The notes under the pieces are model-generated. The model ran no database searches. It saw only the letters and a list, made by a program, of their open reading frames with translations, and had not been told where the DNA came from. Shown one piece after another: positions 1-5,120 of a stretch of DNA of 5,120 nt. Positions within the stretch are counted from its first letter, which is position 1; each line of letters starts with the position of its first letter. The position numbers and the translations under genes are program-made. Location: contig JASLRF010000240.1 in the NCBI GenBank assembly GCA_030744095.1, positions 1 through 5,120 of the forward strand, read 5' to 3'. This stretch comes from Pirellulaceae bacterium. Lineage in GTDB: Bacteria > Planctomycetota > Planctomycetia > Pirellulales > Pirellulaceae.

Positions 1-57
1 AGTCTTTTTCGGATGACAGCCCGCGAGCTTGGGAGCAGCCTTCGACCGAAAAAGACT
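1..57. repeat. 12-bp perfect inverted repeat, probable REP-type element cut by the window edge
   Basis: Bases 1-12 (agtctttttcgg) are the exact reverse complement of bases 46-57, with a 33-nt spacer. The right arm is followed by ccc, so the left arm may continue beyond base 1 with ggg. From memory, motifs of the form GGGAGTCTTTTTCGG next to AAAAGGGGTC are dispersed through planctomycete intergenic DNA. The element is therefore probably a REP-like or mobile palindromic repeat rather than a one-off. It could also act as a weak terminator or mRNA-stabilising hairpin for an upstream gene, but the spacer is long and no U-tract follows the stem. The inverted repeat is seen directly; the family assignment is inferred. 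Confidence 0.6.
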
Positions 58-83
58 CCCGACCCCTTTTGCCGACCCCTTTG
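58..83. repeat. Two tandem 13-nt direct repeats
   Basis: Two head-to-tail 13-nt units lie immediately after the inverted repeat. Bases 59-69 and 72-82 share the 11-mer ccgaccccttt. Together with the inverted repeat they make a composite repetitive block filling bases 1-83. This is probably one dispersed element with an internal duplication. No function can be read from the sequence. Confidence 0.5.
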
Positions 84-116
84 TACTCCGATCGCTCATA
101 CGGCGCTGCCCACTGC

Positions 117-130
117 AAGCGTGCACGCTT
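117..130. promoter_or_regulatory. Perfect 14-bp palindrome upstream of the lutA-like gene (candidate operator)
   Basis: The sequence aagcgtgcacgctt is identical to its own reverse complement and ends 18 nt before the ATG at 149. Such a symmetric site close to a start codon is typical of an operator for a dimeric repressor. In RNA it could also fold into a 5-bp stem with a UGCA loop near the ribosome-binding region. No regulator gene lies in the window and no clear -35/-10 pair was recognised here, so the role is inferred from position and symmetry only. Confidence 0.4.
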
Positions 131-148
131 TCCCACTAGACTAACGTG

Positions 149-865
149 ATGCGAATTGCACTCATGATCACCTGTCTGGGCGACGTGTTGCGCCCGGCCA
201 CGGGCAAGGCGACTGTGCACGTCCTTCGCAGACTGGGGCACGAAGTCGATTTTCCCTCGGCACAGACCTGCTGCGGCCAACCAATGTACAACAGCGGGTT
301 TGCCGAGTTAGCTCGCAAGCAGGCGCAACACACGATCGAAGTATTTGAAAAGGCGGAGACGGTCGTGACGCCTTCAGGTTCCTGTGCCGCAATGCTTAAG
401 GTGGAATATCCACATCTATTCGAACACGATCCTGTGTGGTTGAAGCGGAGCCAAGAGCTGGCCGCGAAGACCTTCGAGTTTTCCGATTTCCTTGTCAATA
501 GACTCGGTGTCGTCGATGTTGGCGCACGCTATGACGGGACTGTGGCCTATCATTTTGCCTGCCATTTGAGGATGCTGAATCAGCAGGATGAAGTTGAGCA
601 GTTGATTCAGAACGTCGCTGGAACCACGCTGTTGCCAATTGAACGACAGGATCAGTGCTGTGGTTTTGGCGGGTCGTTCGCCATTCGCTATCCAGGAATT
701 TCCACGCATTTGGTAGAAGCGAAGATGCAGTCGGTTCTCGCAACGGGTGCTAAAGTGCTGGTTTCGACGGACGCCGGTTGCCTAATGAACATTGGCGGGC
801 GTTTGCATCGACAAGGTCAAGACATTGAACTGCTTCATATTGCCGAACTGCTGGAGCGATGCTAG
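149..865 (+). CDS. lutA: LutA/YkgE family cysteine-rich (CCG-domain) oxidoreductase subunit
   Basis: This is a 238-residue protein made of two CCG (cysteine-rich) domains, the fold of LutA/YkgE, HdrB and GlcF. Domain 1 carries C9, C41-C42 and C79 (Cx31CCx36C; the last Cys sits in PSGSC). Domain 2 carries C138, C170-C171 (CCGFGG) and C211 (DAGCLMNI), i.e. Cx31CCx39C. The CxxC seen at the end of HdrB-type motifs is a single Cys here, as in LutA/YkgE. Length is close to E. coli YkgE (about 239 aa), and the opening up to TCLGD and the HIAELL ending fit the family. LutA acts with the iron-sulfur protein LutB and with LutC in cytoplasmic L-lactate oxidation to pyruvate; the exact substrate here is not proven. 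ATG 149 is chosen because it places the first Cys at residue 9, as in YkgE; a GTG lies directly upstream at 146. No Shine-Dalgarno is evident. lutB and lutC do not follow; the next gene is a phosphatase. Confidence 0.9.
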   Translation: MRIALMITCLGDVLRPATGKATVHVLRRLGHEVDFPSAQTCCGQPMYNSGFAELARKQAQHTIEVFEKAETVVTPSGSCAAMLKVEYPHLFEHDPVWLKRSQELAAKTFEFSDFLVNRLGVVDVGARYDGTVAYHFACHLRMLNQQDEVEQLIQNVAGTTLLPIERQDQCCGFGGSFAIRYPGISTHLVEAKMQSVLATGAKVLVSTDAGCLMNIGGRLHRQGQDIELLHIAELLERC

Positions 866-868
866 ATG
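853..868 (+). promoter_or_regulatory. Shine-Dalgarno inside the lutA end and stop/start junction with the phosphatase gene
   Basis: A GGAG at 853-856, inside the last codons of the lutA-like gene, lies 9 nt before the phosphatase ATG at 866. The lutA TAG (863-865) directly abuts that ATG. This arrangement supports the chosen start and implies translational coupling, with terminating ribosomes able to reinitiate at once. Confidence 0.7.
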
Positions 869-1411
869 AAGTGGCTGTGTGCACGCCTGGTTTATTGGCC
901 CACTCTAGGGTGGAACGTGCTGTTGGGACGTTTGCTCAAAGTACGTGCCTGGTGGAGTCGTGTGGACGACCATGTGATCTTGGGTGCCGTTCCGTTTCGC
1001 TCTGATGTCGACCTGTTGCACCGTGAAGGCGTCGTGGGAGTGATTAACACATGTCACGAATACGTCGGACCATGCGACGATTATGAACGTATGGGCATTG
1101 TCCAATTGCACCTGCCCACGATCGACTTCACACCGCCCACGCTGGAAGATGTGGAAAGGGGAGTCGAGTTCATTCGTCAGTACGCGGAGAGTGGAAGCAC
1201 CGTGTATGTCCACTGTAAGGCTGGCCGTGCACGGAGTGCTACGGTTGTCGCCTGTTGGTTAATTGCCAGCCGAGGAATCAGCCCGGAAGAAGCGCAGAGA
1301 ATCTTGCTACTGCGCCGCCCATTCGTGTTACCAAGGATTGCACAACGCCAGGTGGTGCGGGAATTCCACGCGAGTTTTGTCGCTCGGTCAAACGATGCAA
1401 CCGACGCCTGA
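866..1411 (+). CDS. PTPMT1-like dual-specificity phosphatase, probable phosphatidylglycerophosphate phosphatase
   Basis: This 181-residue protein has the protein tyrosine/dual-specificity phosphatase signature HCKAGRARS: nucleophile Cys117 and phosphate-binding Arg123 (CX5R). Asp87 in TIDFTPP is the likely general acid. Similarity to mitochondrial PTPMT1 extends along the whole chain. An N-terminal YPTL-like segment (WPTL, 11-14) is followed by a WWSRVDDHVILGAVPFRS stretch (29-46), VINTCHEY (59-66), GVEF (99-102), VYVHCKAGR (113-121), SPEEA (139-143) and a REFH tail (165-168). PTPMT1 dephosphorylates phosphatidylglycerophosphate to phosphatidylglycerol, the cardiolipin precursor, at the inner membrane. 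A bacterial enzyme of this type has been described in Rhodopirellula baltica (from memory). Residues 8-30 are hydrophobic and basic and may attach the protein to the membrane. The start abuts the lutA stop and has a GGAG 9 nt upstream. Family membership is well supported; substrate specificity (lipid versus phosphoprotein) is inferred from the family. Confidence 0.88.
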   Translation: MKWLCARLVYWPTLGWNVLLGRLLKVRAWWSRVDDHVILGAVPFRSDVDLLHREGVVGVINTCHEYVGPCDDYERMGIVQLHLPTIDFTPPTLEDVERGVEFIRQYAESGSTVYVHCKAGRARSATVVACWLIASRGISPEEAQRILLLRRPFVLPRIAQRQVVREFHASFVARSNDATDA

Positions 1412-1477
1412 GACACCGGACATTAGTCCCGTCACCAGCTGCCCGTCGATGTGGTGGATGCGAGACGATTTCTGACA

Positions 1478-1915
1478 CTATTTGGTCAAAGCCAGCACAT
1501 CAGAAACGGCCTCCAGCAACGCACTGACATCATATGGTTCTTGAAAGCAGTGTGTCGCACCCATCTGCTGGGCGTGCCGCTGCAATCCAGGATAGTCGTG
1601 TTTCGTTAACACGATGACGGGGATGTTGCGTGTCTGTGGATTTCCCTTCACGGATTCGATGATCTTGCCGCCGTGGCCATTGGTCATCCGTAGGTCCGTG
1701 ATAATCAGCGCCGGGCTCTCGCTGATCGCCAGCCAATAGCCCTGCATCCCATTGCTTGCACGAAGGATGTCTACCGCTAAATCGCCCATCCGCAGTTCGA
1801 TCGCATCCGCTGCTTGAGGATCCTCATCGATGCACAGAATCTTCGCTCGACGACTACCGGGAAGAGGGAGGCAGTCTGATGTAATCTGGGTCGCCATTGT
1901 CGGTCCAAGGCTCAT
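1478..1915 (-). CDS. Stand-alone response regulator receiver (REC) domain protein with Lys-to-Glu substitution
   Basis: This 145-residue protein is one receiver domain (about residues 24-142) and nothing else. The acidic pocket is D30-E31-D32 (KILCIDEDP), the phosphoacceptor is D74 (LIITDLRM), and the conserved Thr/Ser is T104 (IVLT). The position of the invariant Lys of the KP motif is occupied by E126 (FQEPYD). That Lys normally contacts the phosphoryl group and transmits activation, so signalling is probably altered. The usual MP after the phospho-Asp loop is MT. No DNA-binding or enzymatic output domain exists, so it would act as a phosphorelay intermediate or by protein-protein contact. 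The start at 1915 is fixed by a strong Shine-Dalgarno. No histidine kinase is adjacent. It converges on the phosphatase gene (66-bp gap) and diverges from the methylase gene. Confidence 0.88.
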   Translation of the reverse strand: MSLGPTMATQITSDCLPLPGSRRAKILCIDEDPQAADAIELRMGDLAVDILRASNGMQGYWLAISESPALIITDLRMTNGHGGKIIESVKGNPQTRNIPVIVLTKHDYPGLQRHAQQMGATHCFQEPYDVSALLEAVSDVLALTK

Positions 1916-1919
1916 GGTG

Positions 1920-1929
1920 CACCTCCTTT
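1920..1929 (-). promoter_or_regulatory. Near-ideal Shine-Dalgarno for the receiver-domain gene
   Basis: On the minus strand the sequence reads AAAGGAGGTG, a 10-base match to the complement of the 16S rRNA 3' end, with AGGAGG ending 6 nt before the ATG at 1915. It decides the start against the internal ATG at residue 7. It stands out because the lutA-like gene and the methylase gene have no comparable site. Confidence 0.85.
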
Positions 1930-2008
1930 TTTCTCAATATTCTGACGAGAGTACGCGCGAAAGCGACATGGTCAGTTTGAGTGTTGCCGGCCGGGTCCAG
2001 AGGAATTT

Positions 2009-2043
2009 GGAAACGTCTGGCCTCGGTGACGGAAACGGCCTCG
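2009..2043. repeat. Imperfect direct repeat, ggaaacg...ggcctcg twice
   Basis: The first copy (2009-2025) reads ggaaacgtctggcctcg. The second (2031-2043) is the same with four bases missing between the halves. The copies start 22 nt apart, about two helical turns. This could be a pair of regulator-binding sites for either divergent gene, or a chance duplication. Confidence 0.4.
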
Positions 2044-2145
2044 CAGATGGTAAATCGGCTGCAATGCAAAAATAGATTACAATTCGCGACCAAGATTCAA
2101 GAAAAAGCACAATTCAGGCAATTGGCGTGATTTTGTGGGCCGATT

Positions 2146-4965
2146 GTGTGGCTCGTAGCAGGGAGGCAACCTAGTTCAGTGGCAACGCGAACGCGTCAGC
2201 ATAAAACCTCGACGAGCCTCGGAGGATTCGTTTCCTGGGTTGACCAGGCCAGATTGCACTTGCGGGCCATCTGTTTCGGTTCCGAGCGTACACGTCTGTT
2301 TCGCCTCCGCGATGCCCTAGCGCGGGCTACGCAGAGAGAGCTTTCGGATTCAGAGTTCATTGATCAGTACGCGCAGGCGGTGGCCTGTGGACGGGCCGCG
2401 ACGCGGGTGGCCAACAAGCTGAACCAAGGAGCCGAGTCATTGCTGCCAGACGTTGCCAGCCCGCTCATTGCGGACAGTTTCTTCGATGCTGTCACCGCCT
2501 GGCCGCCAGCGGTTGATGGCGACACCGAACCGGTCATCGCGGGTGACGCCGCGTTTTTGGCGGGCCTTTATGAACCGTTTCTTGGCCAGCATCATCAGCA
2601 ACGCCGGTCGCGCAACGGCGTCTATTACACTCCCAGCGAACTCGCCGGGTATATCGTGCGGCAAGTCGATAGACTGCTGCGGTCGGAATTCGGCCTGCCG
2701 GATGGTTTGGCTGACATCGCAACATGGGCCGACCTGGTCGTACGTCACCCTCAGCTGTGCATTCCCAAAGGGGCTGCGGCGGATGAGCCGTTTGTGCGAA
2801 TCTTGGATCCAGCAGTTGGCGGCGGTGTCTTCCTGGTTGCCGCAATCGAATCGATTTACCAGACGATGCTGGCCAAATGGAATTCGGCCGGCTGGACGTA
2901 CGCTCAGATTCTCCAGGCGTGGCAGGACTACGTGCCACGGCATCTGCTGCCTCGACTCTGTGGTTTGGAATTGATGCTGCCAGCCGCCGTAGTTGCGCAC
3001 TGGCAAGTCTTTCAGATGTTGATCAAGACGGGATATCAATTTCAAGGCGACGAGTGTATTCGCATCTTCCTGATCGATACACTGGCCGATTGGAACGACA
3101 CCGACCATGATTCGGCCTCGGAGCTATTCGAGTTGCCTGCCGCCCGCGTGGCGTGTCGCCAAGAACTGTTCTCGGTGATCTTGGGAAATCCTCCCTTCTC
3201 GGGCATCTCGCGGAATAACGGTTACTGGATTAGCGAGTTGTTGCGTGGCCGCACAAGTGATGGCCAGAAGACGGCCAGCTACTATCGCGCCAATGGCGAG
3301 CCGCTGGCTGAAAGAAAACTCTGGCTGCAAGATGATTATGTGAAGTTCCTCCGCTATGCACAGTGGAAAATCGAGACGGCTGGTGCAGGGATCGTTGGGT
3401 TTGTCACCAATCATGGCTATTTGGACAACATCACCTTTCGCGGTATGCGCGAACAGTTGCGAGCTGCTTTTCCCCGCATTGCGGTGCTTGATCTTCACGG
3501 TAGTGCGAAGAAGAAGGAACGTGCCCCCAACGGTCAGCCGGACGAAAATGTGTTTGGCATCGAATCGGGAATTGCCGTCGGAGTGCTTCGCAAACCGCTG
3601 GTGCCGCTAGAACCGAGTGTTGAATTCAGTGAATTGTGGGGAACACGCGACCACAAACTCTCGACGTTGACCCACGGCGTCCCACCGTGGCGAAAGGTCG
3701 CCCCCGTGGCTCCCTATCATTTCTTTTCACCGCTTCTCAACGAATCGGGTCTTAACGAATTGGCCGGCGAATACGAGCATGGCGTGTCGTTGACCGATGT
3801 CATGCCGGTCAATTCGACCGTGGCGGTCACCGCGAGAGACAGCTTCGTCGTGGCCTTCGAACGGGACGAGTTGCTGGGGCGGATGGCGATGTTTCGTGAT
3901 CTCACGATCCCTGATGATCACATTCGCGCCCGCTTTTTCTCGAATTCGCGATCGACCCGTTATGCCGCAGGAGACACGCGCGGCTGGAAACTCGCCGCAG
4001 CGCGACGACGCATGGCCGACGATCCGGCCTGGCAGCTTCATGTGCGACGGTGTCTCTACCGGCCCTTCGATCAACGTTGGATCTACTGGGCCGACTGGAT
4101 GGTCGATTGGCCGCGCACCGAGGTCAATCAGCACCTCACGGCCGTCGAAAACTTCGCCCTGATTGCGCGACGCCAGATGCTGCCAACGCATCCTTGCAAT
4201 TTCTTCTGGGTCAGCCGGACCATTCCCATCGATGGCGTCATCCGCTCAGACAATCGCGGCAGCGAGTCGGCTTTTCCCTTGTTTCTGATGACCGGTGCTG
4301 CGGACGTGCGTCTGCCAGCCAGCCTTGCCAAGGACCCAGCTGATACCGAGCACTGTTTGACGGCGAATTTTTCGGATCGCTTTATCAAAATGTTGACGCA
4401 AACGATTCAACTTCAGTGGCAAATCGAACCAACTTCTTCCAGCAAGGTCGCATTCGGTCCACTCGACCTGTTCCACTACATTTATGCACAGTTTTATTCG
4501 GTCGAGTATCGTCGTCGTTATGCCGACTGGCTGCGGATTGACTTTCCCCGAGTCTTCGTACCGCGCACGGCGATTCTGTTTTGGCAGCTGAGCCGGCTGG
4601 GCGCGGCACTGGTTACTGCACATACCGCGGCGGAGACTGTCGACAACGACTTGCCGAAATCACAGACGACACCACAAAAAAGCATCGAACCAGGCTACCC
4701 GAAGTTCATCGCCGATCGGATTCAGCTGCACGATCAAGTCGTGATCGACGAGGTCTCGGAAGAAATCTGGAAATTCTGCGCGGGTGGACATCAGGTCTGC
4801 AGAAAATGGTGGCGGGACCGTCGCGGCCGTGTGCCAACCGCTACGGACATCACCAATTACCGGCAGCTCGTCGACGGCGTACGCAACACGATCGAAATCA
4901 TATCTCAAGTCGATCGGTGCATTGAATTGCAGGGCGGCTGGCCCGGGGCGTTCTTACGAACCTAA
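2146..4965 (+). CDS. Type ISP restriction-modification family adenine DNA methyltransferase with target-recognition domain, lacking the nuclease/helicase half
   Basis: This 939-residue protein matches the methyltransferase and specificity portions of Type ISP enzymes (LlaBIII-like). N-terminal helices contain YAQAVACG (75-82). Motif X is GVYYTP (158-163), motif I (SAM) is DPAVGGGVF (221-229), motif II has E275 in GLELM, and the catalytic motif IV is NPPF (348-351), typical of N6-adenine methylases. Family blocks follow: DDYVKF (396-401), NHGYLDN (422-428), DLHG (449-452), DENVF (466-470). The C-terminal specificity domain shows YRPFDQRWIYW (638-648), LFHYIYAQFY (775-784), IDFPR (798-802) and the closing HQVCRKWWRDRRGR (882-895), so the C-terminus is complete. 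Absent are the N-terminal Mrr-like nuclease and the RecA-like ATPase domains. An in-frame stop at 2128-2130 rules out an upstream extension. The start is unsure: GTG 2146 has no Shine-Dalgarno; GTG 2179 (928 aa) has GGGAGG 12 nt upstream. It probably methylates adenine in an unknown site. Alternatives are a solitary methylase or the modification subunit of a split defence system. Confidence 0.88.
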   Translation: MWLVAGRQPSSVATRTRQHKTSTSLGGFVSWVDQARLHLRAICFGSERTRLFRLRDALARATQRELSDSEFIDQYAQAVACGRAATRVANKLNQGAESLLPDVASPLIADSFFDAVTAWPPAVDGDTEPVIAGDAAFLAGLYEPFLGQHHQQRRSRNGVYYTPSELAGYIVRQVDRLLRSEFGLPDGLADIATWADLVVRHPQLCIPKGAAADEPFVRILDPAVGGGVFLVAAIESIYQTMLAKWNSAGWTYAQILQAWQDYVPRHLLPRLCGLELMLPAAVVAHWQVFQMLIKTGYQFQGDECIRIFLIDTLADWNDTDHDSASELFELPAARVACRQELFSVILGNPPFSGISRNNGYWISELLRGRTSDGQKTASYYRANGEPLAERKLWLQDDYVKFLRYAQWKIETAGAGIVGFVTNHGYLDNITFRGMREQLRAAFPRIAVLDLHGSAKKKERAPNGQPDENVFGIESGIAVGVLRKPLVPLEPSVEFSELWGTRDHKLSTLTHGVPPWRKVAPVAPYHFFSPLLNESGLNELAGEYEHGVSLTDVMPVNSTVAVTARDSFVVAFERDELLGRMAMFRDLTIPDDHIRARFFSNSRSTRYAAGDTRGWKLAAARRRMADDPAWQLHVRRCLYRPFDQRWIYWADWMVDWPRTEVNQHLTAVENFALIARRQMLPTHPCNFFWVSRTIPIDGVIRSDNRGSESAFPLFLMTGAADVRLPASLAKDPADTEHCLTANFSDRFIKMLTQTIQLQWQIEPTSSSKVAFGPLDLFHYIYAQFYSVEYRRRYADWLRIDFPRVFVPRTAILFWQLSRLGAALVTAHTAAETVDNDLPKSQTTPQKSIEPGYPKFIADRIQLHDQVVIDEVSEEIWKFCAGGHQVCRKWWRDRRGRVPTATDITNYRQLVDGVRNTIEIISQVDRCIELQGGWPGAFLRT

Positions 4966-4966
4966 T

Positions 4967-5120
4967 CTAAGGCTGTTTGACGCCTGGCCAATCCTTGCGA
5001 AAGCCGTAGTCGTAGTTCGGTAGTTCGCGAATCGTCGAATCCAACGTTTCCATCCCGAACCTCTGCGCTTCTCGCAGCACCGATCTCAACCGGAGATTCT
5101 CGATTCCCCGACGCAACGCC
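4967..5120 (-). CDS. Possible C-terminus of an unrecognised gene, partial at the right edge
   Basis: A minus-strand frame is open from the window edge for 50 complete codons and ends at a TAG (4967-4969), one base beyond the methylase stop. The encoded tail begins with a basic, Leu/Arg-rich, probably helical stretch (LRLRSVLREAQRF) and ends in ELPNYDYGFRKDW...KQP. It reads like a plausible soluble protein end, and I do not recognise the family. The evidence is only openness, plausible composition and neat abutment of the stop codons. A second minus-strand frame is also open here, so a chance frame is possible. Confidence 0.4.
   Translation of the reverse strand, partial: ALRRGIENLRLRSVLREAQRFGMETLDSTIRELPNYDYGFRKDWPGVKQP

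Larger units (their letters stand above)
1916..2145. other. Divergent intergenic region between the receiver and methylase genes
   Basis: This 230-bp gap must hold the promoters for both flanking genes. Bases 2078-2083 (tacaat) resemble a -10 box for the methylase, but no matching -35 was found, so no promoter is called. The region contains an imperfect direct repeat (2009-2043), an 8-bp palindrome ccggccgg at 1987-1994 and an AT-rich stretch at about 2060-2125 with caattc/caattg motifs at 2080, 2110 and 2119. Short open frames on both strands look non-coding. Confidence 0.5.

Noticed and set aside
136..498. Minus-strand open frame of 120 codons opposite the lutA-like gene
   Set aside because: It is antisense to a well-supported gene, with Cys/Ser-rich, low-plausibility translation and no ribosome-binding site.
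1412..1477. Possible terminator hairpin between the convergent phosphatase and receiver genes (cacca...tggtg, around 1432-1456)
   Set aside because: Only about 5 bp of stem, a loop of about 14 nt, and no T-tract on either strand.
1916..1923. ggtgcacc palindrome sharing GTGCAC with the palindrome upstream of lutA
   Set aside because: Only 8 bp and formed by the Shine-Dalgarno/start context; GTGCAC also occurs inside genes (for example near 214 and 878), so sharing it is not evidence of a common operator.
1830..2093. Short open frames on both strands across the receiver gene start and the divergent intergenic region
   Set aside because: They overlap the receiver gene and its Shine-Dalgarno, have no recognisable domain, and their composition is not protein-like.
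2437..3108. Long minus-strand open frame (223 codons) opposite the methylase gene
   Set aside because: It lies wholly inside a gene with clear family motifs and its translation resembles no family; it mirrors the codon bias of the plus strand.
4784..5023. Plus-strand open frame running past the methylase stop
   Set aside because: It overlaps the conserved Type ISP C-terminus in another frame and has no start context or recognisable domain.
1..5120. CRISPR array, tRNA/rRNA genes, insertion sequence
   Set aside because: No regularly spaced repeats, cloverleaf-like segments, rRNA motifs or transposase-like reading frames were seen on either strand.

Overview
The window looks like a piece of a planctomycete chromosome, most likely of the Pirellula/Rhodopirellula type. 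This is an inference from three things. The second gene is a bacterial version of the mitochondrial phosphatase PTPMT1, which is rare in bacteria but known from Rhodopirellula. Base composition is moderately GC-rich (mid-50s % by eye). Spacing is loose and only some genes have recognisable Shine-Dalgarno sequences. No 16S or other phylogenetic marker is present, so the assignment is not proven.

Layout. Bases 1-148 are non-coding. They hold a 12-bp inverted repeat, a short tandem direct repeat (together resembling a dispersed REP-type element) and a perfect 14-bp palindrome just before the first gene. A two-gene plus-strand operon follows: a LutA/YkgE-type cysteine-rich (CCG-domain) protein (149-865), whose stop codon directly abuts the ATG of a PTPMT1-like dual-specificity phosphatase (866-1411). 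A convergent minus-strand gene (1478-1915) encodes a stand-alone receiver domain with an almost perfect Shine-Dalgarno but with Glu where receivers normally have their invariant Lys. A 230-bp divergent intergenic region (1916-2145) separates it from a 939-codon plus-strand gene (2146-4965). That gene encodes the methyltransferase plus target-recognition half of a Type ISP restriction-modification enzyme, without the nuclease and helicase half. At the right edge, an open minus-strand frame runs in from outside the window and ends at 4967, one base from the methylase stop. It may be the C-terminus of another gene.

How the genes work together. The LutA-like protein (redox, lactate or related oxidation) and the phosphatase (probably phosphatidylglycerophosphate to phosphatidylglycerol) appear to be translationally coupled, but no known pathway joins them, and lutB and lutC do not follow lutA here. 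The methylase keeps its SAM-binding and catalytic motifs, so it could work as a solitary epigenetic methylase, or as the modification subunit of a split system whose nuclease-helicase lies outside the window. The receiver protein has no output domain and no kinase next to it. I did not see tRNA or rRNA genes, CRISPR arrays, transposase genes or convincing rho-independent terminators.
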